64,000 bases of DNA, from NCBI RefSeq assembly GCF_009765355.1, contig NZ_VTHK01000012.1:1-64000 (forward strand), written 5' to 3'. The stretch is from Amycolatopsis anabasis (GTDB lineage: Bacteria; Actinomycetota; Actinomycetes; Mycobacteriales; Pseudonocardiaceae). This document shows, one piece after another, positions 1 to 9,295 of the stretch; within the stretch, counting starts at the first letter, position 1, and every line of letters starts with the position of its first letter. The position numbers and the translations under genes were made by a program. Below the pieces are notes generated by a model. The model did not search any database. It saw only the letters and a list, made by a program, of their open reading frames with translations, and was not told the DNA's origin.

Positions 1-294
1 GTCACCGCGGCGAAACCGGGCGAGAAGAAGGAGATCGACCCGGACATCGGCGACGACCTCGACGTGCTGCTGCAGGCCGCCGAGCTGGTGGTGACCTCGC
101 AGTTCGGGTCGACCTCGATGCTGCAGCGGAAACTGCGGGCCGGCTTCGCCACGGCGGGCCGCCTGGTGGACCTGCTGGCAAGCCGGGGCGTGGTCGGCCC
201 GTCGGAAGGGTCCAAGGCCCGCGACGTGCTGATCAAACCAGAAGAACTCGACAACTGGCGCCGGACAGTGACTACGGCAGGAAAACCCAACTAG
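1..294 (+). CDS. FtsK/SpoIIIE-type DNA translocase, C-terminal end (partial)
   Basis: Reading frame 1 is open from the first base, so only the last 97 residues are seen. They form a winged-helix domain of the FtsK gamma type: an acidic linker, then '[14 protein letters not shown]', '[14 protein letters not shown]', '[17 protein letters not shown]' and a short tail. In FtsK and SpoIIIE this domain reads polar DNA sequences and orients the hexameric pump; in actinomycete Tra proteins a similar domain binds transfer repeats. The ATPase motor lies outside the window. Whether this is chromosomal FtsK or a conjugative TraB-like pump cannot be told from the tail; the MobC and relaxase genes at the other end make a transfer protein plausible. 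Confidence 0.85.
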   Translation, partial: VTAAKPGEKKEIDPDIGDDLDVLLQAAELVVTSQFGSTSMLQRKLRAGFATAGRLVDLLASRGVVGPSEGSKARDVLIKPEELDNWRRTVTTAGKPN

Positions 295-396
295 GTGCCT
301 GCCAAGCTCGCCGATTTCGCCAACGAAAAGGGAGAGCTACCTCCCACGAACGTGCGCCACCGCACGGAAGAACCTCACTCGATGAAAGGGAACGCC

Positions 397-1026
397 ATGA
401 ACATCGACGTGCTTGCGCTGATCCAGCGCGATGAGGACGAGGAGACCTTGGCAATCCGAGAATTGACCGGGCTAGACCAGGTGATTTCGCTACACAGACA
501 GCTCGTTGAACTGGCGGAGAACCCTCCGAAGCGACGACAACTGCCAGTGTTTGAGGTCGCCCTCGCAGGCGAGGACGACCAGCAGCGTCCAGAAGGCCTA
601 TACCTCGAAGAGGACGACGAGCGCCTTGCCCTAACGTCCAGTCTGACTTCACCACCCGGACGAAAGGGGTTTCTCGCCGCCGCGGACAGCACAGACCGCC
701 TTTTCGCCCTCCTGGCCCAAGCGGTGAAAAAGGACATCGCCGAGTCGAGAAGTACGGCATCCACAGTCGTTCGTGCCATTATCACGGGTCTGCGGAGATG
801 TTCGCACGGCGCGCGGCCGATTGAAGCGATGGAAGTAGCCAACGCCTGGCTGGACCACATGTGGATGCTCAACCAACGCGCCGACGACCGACATGACGCC
901 ACGAAGTTCAGTCGGCGACGTCCGCCCGGGCGAACGCGCGCTCGTGGTGGACTCACTTCGCGGTTGCCGCTGCGCCCAGCCAGGTGCACTCGACGTGGCA
1001 TCGCCATAACAGTGCGGAGTGCCTAG
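397..1026 (+). CDS. hypothetical protein (209 aa)
   Basis: No family recognised. The ATG at 397 follows AAAGGG at a normal distance; an in-frame GTG at 295 lacks a Shine-Dalgarno. The N-terminal 100 residues are acidic (DEDEETLAIRELTGL) and the middle is helical. The last 40 residues are Arg/Pro-rich and look like out-of-frame sequence, so the 3' end may be frameshifted. It lies about 100 bp after the FtsK tail on the same strand and is followed by a perfect inverted repeat at 1049-1070. Confidence 0.55.
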   Translation: MNIDVLALIQRDEDEETLAIRELTGLDQVISLHRQLVELAENPPKRRQLPVFEVALAGEDDQQRPEGLYLEEDDERLALTSSLTSPPGRKGFLAAADSTDRLFALLAQAVKKDIAESRSTASTVVRAIITGLRRCSHGARPIEAMEVANAWLDHMWMLNQRADDRHDATKFSRRRPPGRTRARGGLTSRLPLRPARCTRRGIAITVRSA

Positions 1027-1048
1027 ATTGCTGTCCACTGCGTGCCCG

Positions 1049-1070
1049 GATCCCGATCCAGATCGGGATC
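1049..1070. terminator. perfect 10-bp inverted repeat with 2-nt centre
   Basis: GATCCCGATC and GATCGGGATC are separated by CA. It lies 20 bp after the stop of the 397-1026 gene and 180 bp before the next start. It could be a terminator stem or, because the centre is so short, an operator. Confidence 0.45.
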
Positions 1071-1249
1071 AATACGACGGCCTGGACGGGTCGGTGTGCA
1101 ACCCGAGGTGTCCGCCGCCAAACTACCCGAACGAGCCACCGAGTTACCGCTGCCCACTCGGCCATGACCGCGACACCACCCCGGGCGACGAGCGTCGCCT
1201 GGGCAGAGCCGAATCCGATCACCTCCGAACACCGCGAAGGAGACCATCC

Positions 1250-2608
1250 GTGCAAGCCGTCCCTGAATCCGCGTCGGGGCCCCGACGGAAGGAGCCCGCC
1301 GATCCCCCGCGCGCACCCGACGCATCCGGCCGATCCGATGGGAAGCACCCAGTGGCCGATCCGAGCAGCGCCAGCGAGCAGCCGCTGCGGTATGAGGTGA
1401 CCGGCGGCGTGCTGGCGGTCCGCTACCCGGAGAAGTCTGACCCGGTGCGCGACGCGGTGGTCTACGGCTTGGCCCGCATCCTCGGCTACATCCCGGACGA
1501 GAACTTCCGGCGGTACCCGAACGACCGGGGCAGCGTGTCCCTGCGCCCGAAGGAGAACGGTCCCGGTCACCAGGCGGCGGGAACGGAGGTGGAGCGAGGT
1601 CAGTGGCTGGTGGTCCTGCCCGCACCCCGCAGGAGGCACCAGGTGCTGGCCTTTGCCGACGCCGAGTTCCGCGCCCGGTTCACCGCATCCGAGGTCGGCG
1701 AGCACGACCTGGCCGCCGCGCTGGAAGCCGAGGCTCGCTACCAGATCGGCCGGTTCCCGACCCGGACGTACCTGGAGAACGACCATTTCCGCCAGGACAT
1801 GTGGACGCATCCCGTGGCGCGGGCGGTGGTCGACCGGCTCCTGGACCACTTCCGGACAACTGGGACCGAACTGTGGCTGGACACCGACCCGGACGTCCAA
1901 CAACGGTGGGAACACAACCAGGCGAAGTTCCCCGTCGCCACGACGGTGCGGACGCAGACCCGTGGCGCCGACCCGTTCAATCCCGTCGGGCCCCGGCACA
2001 TCGTGCCCGCCGCAGCCCTGAAAGTCCGGCGCCCGTATCGGCCAGGACGCCCGTTGTGCGAGACCGGCCAGCGCACCACCCCGGTCCGACTCGGCCTCAG
2101 CACCACCGCGGCACCGACCTGCACCGGCTGCCTGCGCAACTTCGAGCGCATCCTGACCGCCCACGGCGAAACCCTCGAAAAGCCACCCCCCGAGCCGGTC
2201 GATACCTCCGATCAGGCCCGGCCGAACCCCGACGAGACGGTCGACCTGGCCGACAAACTGGGCGAGGGATGGCACCTGGCCCGATACTCCGGCGACGCGG
2301 ACAAGCACCGCTGGTGGGTGCTCCACCGTGACCCCGAGCGCGGATATACCCGCGAGGCCGGATACGTCCAGCAGCACATCAACCTATCCGGCAACAAATC
2401 CGGCTGGTTCGCCCGTTTCCGCGCCCGCAAAGGGCTCTACCTTCCGGTTGATGCCGTGCCGGCCGGGACGCAGCACCGCCCGGGCTCCAGTGCCCTGTGG
2501 TCCAGCCGCGTCCTGGCCGCGTGGGGTGTGAAAGCACGACCCGGTTCGAAAACCCCGAAACCAGCGTGGTCCCGCAGACGAGGCCGCAGCCAACCCGCGC
2601 CCGACTGA
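1250..2608 (+). CDS. hypothetical protein (452 aa)
   Basis: Unknown function. I chose the GTG at 1250 because GAAGGAG precedes it closely; the frame is open further upstream but encodes proline-rich, non-protein-like sequence. The N-terminal 45 residues are polar and disordered. The rest has well-formed actinobacterial composition with many W, R and D residues, including a cysteine pair (CTGC) near the middle. No signal peptide or TM segment is visible. A C-terminal basic tail (WSRRRGRSQ) could bind nucleic acid. A strong hairpin at 2696-2717 closes the unit. Confidence 0.7.
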   Translation: MQAVPESASGPRRKEPADPPRAPDASGRSDGKHPVADPSSASEQPLRYEVTGGVLAVRYPEKSDPVRDAVVYGLARILGYIPDENFRRYPNDRGSVSLRPKENGPGHQAAGTEVERGQWLVVLPAPRRRHQVLAFADAEFRARFTASEVGEHDLAAALEAEARYQIGRFPTRTYLENDHFRQDMWTHPVARAVVDRLLDHFRTTGTELWLDTDPDVQQRWEHNQAKFPVATTVRTQTRGADPFNPVGPRHIVPAAALKVRRPYRPGRPLCETGQRTTPVRLGLSTTAAPTCTGCLRNFERILTAHGETLEKPPPEPVDTSDQARPNPDETVDLADKLGEGWHLARYSGDADKHRWWVLHRDPERGYTREAGYVQQHINLSGNKSGWFARFRARKGLYLPVDAVPAGTQHRPGSSALWSSRVLAAWGVKARPGSKTPKPAWSRRRGRSQPAPD

Positions 2609-2695
2609 CCCGCTGGAAGGACCGGACCGGTGACGGCGAGCTTGGTGATCGCGTGCGGGGATGCCGTACGGCCGAGCGGCACATGGGTCGGGAGG

Positions 2696-2717
2696 CCACC
2701 CCGCGTGTGCGGGGTGG
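2696..2717 (+). terminator. hairpin terminator after the 452-aa gene
   Basis: CCACCCCGC and GCGGGGTGG form a perfect 9-bp stem with loop GTGT and no T-tract, as is common in actinomycetes. It sits between the stop at 2608 and the start at 2734. Confidence 0.55.
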
Positions 2718-2733
2718 CGGCGCAGCACCGACG

Positions 2734-3030
2734 ATGACGCCATGGTTGGTGATCGAACGGCTCCTGGTGTACCGCGACGCGGTACACCAGGTGGACGAAC
2801 AGGCGATCGTGCTCGAGGTGCTGCCCGCGGACGCGCTGTACCGGGACCTGGTGCTCGCCGGGGCACCCGATACCGCCGACATGATCGACCTGCTGGTCGA
2901 CGCCGCCGCCCGCCAGGTCCACGTCCGTGTCCCGGACGGCCCGCCCGGCGGCACGCCGCTGCCGCCCCGCGCAACCCAGCGCGTGCTCGCCTACTACGGC
3001 ACCCAGGTCGATACCTGCGAGGTGCCATAG
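2734..3030 (+). CDS. hypothetical protein (98 aa)
   Basis: Unknown small soluble protein. The ATG at 2734 starts a sequence with coding-like composition (MTPWLVIERLLVYRDAVHQ), hydrophobic and acidic in alternation, with no cysteine cluster. The Shine-Dalgarno is weak, and an in-frame GTG at 2746 is an alternative. It lies just after a terminator hairpin and converges on the XRE regulator gene on the other strand. Confidence 0.55.
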   Translation: MTPWLVIERLLVYRDAVHQVDEQAIVLEVLPADALYRDLVLAGAPDTADMIDLLVDAAARQVHVRVPDGPPGGTPLPPRATQRVLAYYGTQVDTCEVP

Positions 3031-3120
3031 AGCGCGCACCGATCGCCGCTCGGAAATCCGGCTCGCCATCGAGATGGTGCTCGGCGACGTGCTCCCCTGG
3101 CTTTTCCGGTCGCTCTCCCG

Positions 3121-4371
3121 CTAATCCGAGTGGGTGTAGCTCTGCAGTTCTTCCCTCATCGAAATCGCCGTTTCCGCGCCCGGATAGTGGGTTTTGAGAT
3201 AATCCGCCAGCTGATGCAGCCGCTTGCGTACCCACGAGAAATGCCGGTCGATCGGCTGGTCCAGGACGGGACGCAACGCAGACTCGGCCGCGTCTAGCTC
3301 ACCCAATTTGGCGTTGGCGATCCCGAGGTAGACCTGGGAAAGCATCTCGTCGCCTGGGCTGGGCTGGTGTTTCCAGTGCGCGATCGCCTCTGAGGACGAG
3401 GCGAGTGAGCGCCGCAACGCAGACGGGTCTCTCGCCCAGATCAAAGCGCTGCCGCCGTAGTAGATCTGTTTTGTTTCGGTGAAGGTGAACAGGCCGCCGA
3501 TTTCATCGGTACCGCACGTTTCGCGATCGCGCGCCGCCTGATCGAGCAGTTCGATCGCCCGAGCGGTGTCGCCGAGATTGGAGGTGCTCTGCGCCAGGCC
3601 ACACCGCAACCGAGGAAGAGAGGTGCCCGAGCCCGCGTACTGGAGCCCATCGGATGCCGCCTTCTGCGCGTTCTCGAAGTCCTTCGCGAAGCGATAGATG
3701 AGCGACTGCGTTCCGTAAGCCCAGGCGCGTAGGCCGTCGTGGTTGGCCCGGTTGGCCAGGGCCAAGGTAGCGGCGGCGTGGATCTTGGCGGCGTGGGGTT
3801 GTCCAAGATCGAGCACCGTGTAGGCCAGGATGCCGCATGCCCTGCCCAGGGCAACCATGAGCTCCGCGTCGCGGGCAGTGGGGCCGCGACGCTGCCGTAG
3901 CCGGCGGACAAGTTCCTGTCGAACCCGCTCGGTACTTTCCAGAGTTTCTGCGGCTGGCTCTCTGCGGGCGCGGATCGCGAGGTCGGCGATGCACTGGTGC
4001 AGCTCGTCGGCATCGGCCACATCGGGCATCGCCAGCAGGCGTTCGGACTCTCGCTGCCCCTCGACAAGTAGCCGCATTGTGTTGGTGGCTTCGGCGATCT
4101 GCCGCTGGTCGGCATCCCACGCGTCCAGAAGTCGATGGCCAGCGCGCAGTGCGCGGTCGGCCTGCTCCACCCAGTTCCGGTCCTGCGGCCAGCGGCTGCC
4201 CGATTCGAAGCAGGAGACCGTGCTCTTATCGACGAACGTGGCGGCAGCGAGGTCGCGCTGGCTGATTTCCCGCTCATCGCGGAGCTGTTTGAGGACCTTG
4301 GCGGTTCGGTCGGGGTTCATACCCAGGGAGCGCGCAGCAGCCAGCGGCGAGCGCGCAGACGAAGGCGACAT
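3121..4371 (-). CDS. XRE-family regulator with TPR tail
   Basis: A 416-aa protein starting at the ATG at 4371, directly behind GGGAGG; the frame is open upstream without a better start. Residues about 20-75 form an XRE helix-turn-helix (KVLKQLRDEREISQRDLAAA, then DKSTVSCFESGSR). The rest is a long helical array with TPR-like repeats (ACGILAYTVLDLGQPHAAK; AIELLDQAARDRETCG; LGIANAKLGELDAAESAL). In this actinomycete family the HTH binds DNA and the TPR part senses a ligand or partner. An inverted repeat between the start and 4431 suggests autoregulation. Its target is not evident. Confidence 0.85.
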   Translation of the reverse strand: MSPSSARSPLAAARSLGMNPDRTAKVLKQLRDEREISQRDLAAATFVDKSTVSCFESGSRWPQDRNWVEQADRALRAGHRLLDAWDADQRQIAEATNTMRLLVEGQRESERLLAMPDVADADELHQCIADLAIRARREPAAETLESTERVRQELVRRLRQRRGPTARDAELMVALGRACGILAYTVLDLGQPHAAKIHAAATLALANRANHDGLRAWAYGTQSLIYRFAKDFENAQKAASDGLQYAGSGTSLPRLRCGLAQSTSNLGDTARAIELLDQAARDRETCGTDEIGGLFTFTETKQIYYGGSALIWARDPSALRRSLASSSEAIAHWKHQPSPGDEMLSQVYLGIANAKLGELDAAESALRPVLDQPIDRHFSWVRKRLHQLADYLKTHYPGAETAISMREELQSYTHSD

Positions 4372-4389
4372 CGATGACCTCCCGTCGGT

Positions 4390-4431
4390 GTTGACAGTTT
4401 CGGCCTCCTCGACTGCCGAGAAGTTGTCAAC
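4390..4431. promoter_or_regulatory. interrupted inverted repeat upstream of XRE gene
   Basis: GTTGACA (4390-4396) and TGTCAAC (4425-4431) are inverted, with inner TCGG/CCGA also inverted. It lies immediately upstream of the regulator's ribosome-binding site. The position suits an autoregulatory operator. Inference only. Confidence 0.4.
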
Positions 4432-4591
4432 GCTTATCCACAACCAAGTTACCGCGCCGGTACCTAGGGTGATCGCATCCCACCCGCTCCCCATGGCGGG
4501 AGCCCGGCGAGGGCGCTGAAGAACTCGAATTTCGTTCTTGTTGCCGCGCCTGCCGGTCTCTCTCCGCCCTACTATCTCGGAAGGCATCGTC

Positions 4592-5083
4592 GTGATCTGC
4601 GTAGCCGCGGAACCATTGAGCGCTGGAGCGCTTCAGCATCCGCGGCACATCCTGGTGTGCGAAGCCCGGGTCCAGCAAGGCCCGAACGGTCCGTACCGGC
4701 GAGCAGTCTGCGGTGCGTCGATCCCGGTCATTCCGCCCGGCGGGCCGCTCCCGTGGTTCCGGTTCCGGTGGCTGCCTTGCATGCTATGCCTGTCCGCGCT
4801 CCCTCGTCTTCGTTTCGTCCCCTCCGGGGCCGCCGAGCAGCCACCTCCGCCTCCCGCGGGCGGCGGCAGCGTCCCCATCCTGCCGACCGGGTGGCGGAAC
4901 GGCGCGGCTGTACTCGAGGTCCGCCGCCTGGTCGGCTTCAGCCTTCCCTGCACCTGTCGTTCCCCGCGCCACCCGGATAGATCGCCTCGGCGGGGCGACA
5001 CCGAATTGTTCACCGGCACGCCCTTTCCCCGGGCAATGACCGGTGGCGACGAACTACGGCAACTGGTGTGCGCCGTGGAATAG
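4592..5083 (+). CDS. possible small Cys-containing protein
   Basis: Uncertain. A GTG at 4592 follows CGGAAGG at normal spacing. The first 75 residues contain spaced cysteines (ILVCEARV, RAVCGAS, LPCMLCLS) in a pattern seen in small actinomycete zinc-binding proteins. The second half is proline-rich and less convincing, so the true 3' end may differ. It is divergent from the XRE regulator and just upstream of the secreted protease. Confidence 0.35.
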   Translation: MICVAAEPLSAGALQHPRHILVCEARVQQGPNGPYRRAVCGASIPVIPPGGPLPWFRFRWLPCMLCLSALPRLRFVPSGAAEQPPPPPAGGGSVPILPTGWRNGAAVLEVRRLVGFSLPCTCRSPRHPDRSPRRGDTELFTGTPFPRAMTGGDELRQLVCAVE

Positions 5084-5109
5084 GAAACCGCGAGAACGGG
5101 AGGTAGTTG

Positions 5110-6048
5110 GTGAGATTCAGAGTGCGCTGCGCGATGGCGGTGCTCGCGCTGGCCGGATCGATGTTGTTCCCGGGCACCGCGGCCGCAGACGATGACGTGA
5201 GCACGCGCATTGTCGGTGGCCATGAGGCGGTCGGTCAGACCGATTACGTTGCGGCCCTGCACGCCGACGTGCGCGGCGGCGTGCAAGGGAAGTTCTTTTG
5301 CGGTGGCGCTGTGTTGTTTCGCGAATGGGTGGTGACCGCCGCGCATTGCGGCGTTCAGGCGCCGAGTCGTGAGGCCGCGACCCAGTTGCAGGTGGATCCG
5401 CAGGTCGCGGCGATTCCGGTGCAGGACCGGCAGTTGTGGGTCCGGGTCGGCAGCAAATTCCGCGACACCGGCGGTGAGATCGCGTATGTCACCGCGATCT
5501 ACGTGCCCCAGGGCTATGTGTGGGGCGGCCCGAACGACGTGGCGCTGTTCAAGCTCGACCACGCGGTGGACGTGCAGCAGATCCAGCTCGCACCGAAACC
5601 GGCCCGGCCGGGCGCGGAGGTCATCGCCTACGGGTGGGGCTACGACCAGCCCAGCAGCAACGGCACGCCACCGCGGCGGCTGCAGCAACTGGAGACCACC
5701 GTCGTCCCTCCGTCGCGCTGCGACGGCGTGATCGGAAAGGGCGATATCTGCTTGGATAACCCGAACGGGCGGGACGGGGTGTGCTACGGCGATTCCGGGA
5801 CCGCGGGCGTCGAAGTGGTCAACGGCGTTCCGAAGCTGATCGGGATCGCCAGCCGGATTGCGGACCGCCGGTGCGGTCTCTCGCCTGCCGTGTACACGAG
5901 CGCCGCGGAGCACGGGCAGTGGCTCTACGACACCGCCCGCACCGGCGGGGCTCCGCCGTCGGCGTTGGTGCGGGCCATCGAGGTGCCGCATCCGGGCGCC
6001 TCGCATCCGGTGCAGCGGCCGCGCCTCGAGCCCGCACCCGCAGCGTGA
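5110..6048 (+). CDS. secreted trypsin-like serine protease (S1)
   Basis: A 312-aa S1 protease. The GTG at 5110 follows GGGAGG. Residues 1-27 are a Sec signal peptide ending in AAA, followed by a short acidic propeptide and the activation site R/IVGG (34-37). The triad is visible: His79 in TAAHC, Asp143 in NDVALF, Ser229 in GDSG. The oxyanion segment is GDSGTAG rather than GDSGGP. The C-terminal 30 residues are Pro/Ala-rich. Activation by cleavage before Ile34 and export are inferred from the family. It lies upstream of the first STAND module, with a second S1 protease downstream of that module. Confidence 0.92.
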   Translation: MRFRVRCAMAVLALAGSMLFPGTAAADDDVSTRIVGGHEAVGQTDYVAALHADVRGGVQGKFFCGGAVLFREWVVTAAHCGVQAPSREAATQLQVDPQVAAIPVQDRQLWVRVGSKFRDTGGEIAYVTAIYVPQGYVWGGPNDVALFKLDHAVDVQQIQLAPKPARPGAEVIAYGWGYDQPSSNGTPPRRLQQLETTVVPPSRCDGVIGKGDICLDNPNGRDGVCYGDSGTAGVEVVNGVPKLIGIASRIADRRCGLSPAVYTSAAEHGQWLYDTARTGGAPPSALVRAIEVPHPGASHPVQRPRLEPAPAA

Positions 6049-6207
6049 CGGGGTGAGTTCGCGATGCTGAGTCCCGCCCGCGAGCCCGCCGTGGGCACGA
6101 CCCGACGCTACACGGCGATCCGCATCTGCCCCGCGCCGTCTCAGCTCGACCACCGAGGGCCTGCGGGCGGGACCGGCCGGACACCACCAAGCCCGACGGC
6201 GCCGGTC

Positions 6208-6585
6208 GTGCGCGGCATCGGCGCGTCAAGGTGGAGCCTGGACGATGGTGACTACCAGCCCGTGACCGACGATCGGCAGCAGCACCACACCGGCGCCGCT
6301 GAACCGGCCACGGGTGCGGTGGTGCGCACGCTGTGCGGGAAGCTGCACCAGGTCGCCCCCAACCGCGAGTCCCCGGGCGGCGTGATCAGCATCTGCCCGG
6401 ACTGCGCCGAGATCATCGGCAACCGCGGGCGGGCCGGTGCGGTGTTTCCCGCCGTCGCCGTACTGGCGGGCCGGACACTATCGCGACAGGCCCACCCCGT
6501 ACGGGATCCATGCCGAATCCGGGCCGCCCGCACGGGTGGCCGGAATCTGGCCTCCATGGGTCCCGGGCCATGCCGCGCGGTCTGA
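6208..6585 (+). CDS. possible small zinc-binding protein
   Basis: Uncertain. The frame holds RTLCGK and, 22 residues later, ICPDCAEI, the CG...CPxC arrangement of small zinc-ribbon-like proteins common in actinomycetes. Starts at GTG 6208 or GTG 6262 are possible, neither with a strong Shine-Dalgarno. Sequence after about 6440 is less protein-like. The rest of the 6049-6813 interval shows nothing I can support. Confidence 0.35.
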   Translation: MRGIGASRWSLDDGDYQPVTDDRQQHHTGAAEPATGAVVRTLCGKLHQVAPNRESPGGVISICPDCAEIIGNRGRAGAVFPAVAVLAGRTLSRQAHPVRDPCRIRAARTGGRNLASMGPGPCRAV

Positions 6586-6813
6586 TCCGCTTCACCGCCG
6601 CGCCATGGTGGCATCCCCTCCGGGGCGCGGCTGGTCGGCCGGATCCCGCTGGACCACGCCGGGACCCGCTGACCGGTGCGGGCTCGTCCGCAGAGGCAGC
6701 CACAAGCCGAACCTGCGGATGAGCCCGTCACCGATTTCCTTGTCACATCAAACCACCGAGCACGGAACCCCCTTTGTTTCTGATACTGAACTTCCTGCTG
6801 AGGGCCGTATGCC

Positions 6814-7164
6814 GTGTGCGATGCCGTGCTGTTTCCCCTGCTGGCCGGTGGCGCTGTGCTGGTTGCCGTGGCCAGTGTGGCCGCCCTGGTAGTGGTTGTG
6901 CGCCGAAAACTCCAACGCGACGACCTGGAGCGCCGAAGGTTTCGGCTGCGCGACGAGGATTCGGTGGACTCGATCATCGACCGTGTCCGCTACGGCGACT
7001 CACCCCAACCGCAGTGGCCAACCGAGGATCTCGACGTGCCGATCACGGAGCGGCCCACGCGCGTCCTGCCCGCCATACCCGCGGATCCACCGACCGTGCC
7101 TCTGCCGTCGGCTGTGCCGCCGAGGAAACACCGTCGACCCAGCCCGCCACCGCGGCACCGATGA
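6814..7164 (+). CDS. one-TM protein of STAND module 1
   Basis: 116 aa, GTG start at 6814. One transmembrane helix (residues about 4-29, LFPLLAGGAVLVAVASVAAL) is followed by RRK and a basic, then Pro-rich cytoplasmic tail containing 'TRVLPAIP'. A protein of the same layout, also with a 'TRILPAVA' segment, precedes the second STAND gene (17350-17682). The gene ends just before the STAND gene, so the two are probably co-translated. A role as membrane partner or anchor of the NTPase is inference from this conserved pairing. Confidence 0.65.
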   Translation: MCDAVLFPLLAGGAVLVAVASVAALVVVVRRKLQRDDLERRRFRLRDEDSVDSIIDRVRYGDSPQPQWPTEDLDVPITERPTRVLPAIPADPPTVPLPSAVPPRKHRRPSPPPRHR

Positions 7165-7180
7165 CCCGGTGGTGGTGGTG

Positions 7181-9295
7181 ATGGGTGGCCACGTCACCAA
7201 CGTGGTGGCCGGGGGTGGCGGGCCGGTGGTGCAGGCGCGAACCGTGATCGGCGACATCCATTTCACGGCACAGCAGCCGTGCCTCATCCCGGCCCGGCAA
7301 CTCCCCGGACACGTCCTGCTCGCCGACCGCGGCGCCGAGCAGAAGGCACTCGCACGGATCGCGCGGCTCGACCACGGCCGCAGCCGCATCGTGCAAGTGA
7401 CTGGTCCGCCGGGGAGCGGGAAAACGACGCTGGCGACTGGCTGGCTGCGCCGCTACATCGCCGACCATCCAGACGCCTTTCCCGGTGGGCAGCTCTACAT
7501 CGACCTGCGCGCCCAAGCCGGTACGGACCCGCGATCAGCAGCCGCTGACGTTCTGGGCATGTTCCTGCGTGCACTCGGCGTCCCGGCCGGTCAGGTCCCC
7601 GAGGCGTTCGTCGAACGGGAGGCGCTCTACCGGTCGGTCACCGCCGCGCTCCGGCTCGCGGTGGTGCTCGACGGCGCCAGCAGCGCCACGCACGTTCTGC
7701 CGCTGCTGCCCTCCGCGCCCGAGAGCCTCACCCTCGTCACCACCGAGCGGCTTCTGCCCGAACTCGTCGCCCTCGGCGCGGCACGCCTCGAGGTGCCCTC
7801 GCTCGACGGTGCCGGGGTGCACCAGGTGCTGGAGGCGTTCCTGGGCCCCGGCTACCACCACGACATCACGCTGGCCAGCGTGGTGGCCGTCTGCACCGGC
7901 GGACTCGCCAGCACCGTCGCCGACCTGATCGTCGCCGCCTGCACCTGGGGCGGCCCCCTACCCGAGTTTCTGGCCCACCTCGGTATCTCCACCCATCTCG
8001 GCCACGAGGAACCCCCGATGGAGACCTTGATGCTTGAACCCGCCCAGGCCTTGAACACTGCGGTCGCCTCGCTCACCAAACCCGAACGTGACTTCTACGC
8101 GATACTCGGCCTGTTTCCCTCCACCGGCGCCGCGTTCGACGTCGAAGCGTCCGCCGCGATCACCGATCGAAACGTGGACCACGCCCGCGACATGCTGACC
8201 AGGCTCGTTGGCCACCTGCTCGTCCACGAGGTCGACAAGCGCGCCGGGGTCTACCGCATGGACCGCACGATCCACGAGCACGCCCACGAATTCTTCAACA
8301 GCCGACCCTGGGTCGCGACCCCCTCGGTAGCGGTGTGGCGCCTGGTGCACTGGTGGGTCCACGCGGTCCGACTCGCCGCCCGAACGATCATGCCCTCGCG
8401 ATCCCAACGTGCTTACGACGCACCAGACTCGCGTGGCGTCGCGTTGCCACCGCGCCTTCGGGAACCCTCAAGCGCGCTCGCCTGGCTCGCCGAGCGATCC
8501 GGCGCGATCGTTCCCCTGCTCCGGTGCGCCGGGAATCACGGGATGCACCGCGAGATCGTCCTTCTCGCTGACGCGGTCGATGTGCTGGTCACCCAGCACG
8601 GCGATCACGACTTCGGCCGCACCGTGGACGCCTTGGCACTGGACGCCGTGCAGCGGTGCGCGGATCCCGACCTCGAGTTCACCATTTTCAACCGACTCGC
8701 CCGGCACCACGCCTGGCTCGGTCAGACCGGCCGCGCTCACTCCCTGGCCGGGCAGTGCCTCGCCTACGCGCGACGCACTGGCCAATTTCGTCACCTCGCC
8801 AAAGCGTTCAAGACTCTGGGCATCGTCCACGCGACCCGACCCGGCCAAGCCGGTGCGCGCACCGCCGCGCACTTCCACGAGAGGGCGACCGACCTGTATG
8901 CCCGCCTGGGGAAACCGCGGTCCGAAGGGCTCGCCCGAACCGAACTCGGCATCATGCTGCACGTCCTGGGCCGGCTCGACGACGCCGATCGCGAACTGCA
9001 TCGCGCACACCAGCTACTCGACGCCGAGGACGACACCTACAACCGCGCGCGCGTCGACATCGCACGCGCCGACATCGCGCTCACCCGCGCCATCACCCAC
9101 GCGGACCGCGACTCCTACGCCACCGCCCGGAAACTCGCCCTCCGTGCCGACCACGCCCTGGCCGTGATGGGGGAACCCGCCGCCCGCGCCAAAGCGCGCG
9201 AGATCCTCCGACGCTGCGCCGAACACACCGACCCCGCGAGCGCAGCACACCCTTTCCCAACCACGTGTCCGAACGATTCGACGAGGACCGCATGA
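7181..9295 (+). CDS. STAND/NB-ARC NTPase with TPR tail, module 1
   Basis: 704 aa from ATG 7181; a run of in-frame GTG codons from 7169 offers alternatives. The N-terminus carries the motif 'GPVVQARTVIGDIHF' seen in many actinomycete STAND proteins. Walker A is GPPGSGKT (75-82) and Walker B is LAVVLDGAS (159-167). A winged-helix-like region and a long C-terminal TPR array follow (FNRLARHHAWLGQTGRAHSL; LGIMLHVLGRLDDADREL). STAND proteins are signal-triggered switches that oligomerise in defence, death or regulation. No effector domain is visible, so output may come from partners. The stop overlaps the next gene's ATG. Confidence 0.85.
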   Translation: MGGHVTNVVAGGGGPVVQARTVIGDIHFTAQQPCLIPARQLPGHVLLADRGAEQKALARIARLDHGRSRIVQVTGPPGSGKTTLATGWLRRYIADHPDAFPGGQLYIDLRAQAGTDPRSAAADVLGMFLRALGVPAGQVPEAFVEREALYRSVTAALRLAVVLDGASSATHVLPLLPSAPESLTLVTTERLLPELVALGAARLEVPSLDGAGVHQVLEAFLGPGYHHDITLASVVAVCTGGLASTVADLIVAACTWGGPLPEFLAHLGISTHLGHEEPPMETLMLEPAQALNTAVASLTKPERDFYAILGLFPSTGAAFDVEASAAITDRNVDHARDMLTRLVGHLLVHEVDKRAGVYRMDRTIHEHAHEFFNSRPWVATPSVAVWRLVHWWVHAVRLAARTIMPSRSQRAYDAPDSRGVALPPRLREPSSALAWLAERSGAIVPLLRCAGNHGMHREIVLLADAVDVLVTQHGDHDFGRTVDALALDAVQRCADPDLEFTIFNRLARHHAWLGQTGRAHSLAGQCLAYARRTGQFRHLAKAFKTLGIVHATRPGQAGARTAAHFHERATDLYARLGKPRSEGLARTELGIMLHVLGRLDDADRELHRAHQLLDAEDDTYNRARVDIARADIALTRAITHADRDSYATARKLALRADHALAVMGEPAARAKAREILRRCAEHTDPASAAHPFPTTCPNDSTRTA

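Noticed and set aside
953..2377. Long minus-strand open frame opposite the 452-aa gene
   Set aside because: Valine/glycine/arginine-rich shadow of the plus-strand gene; no ribosome-binding site or domain.
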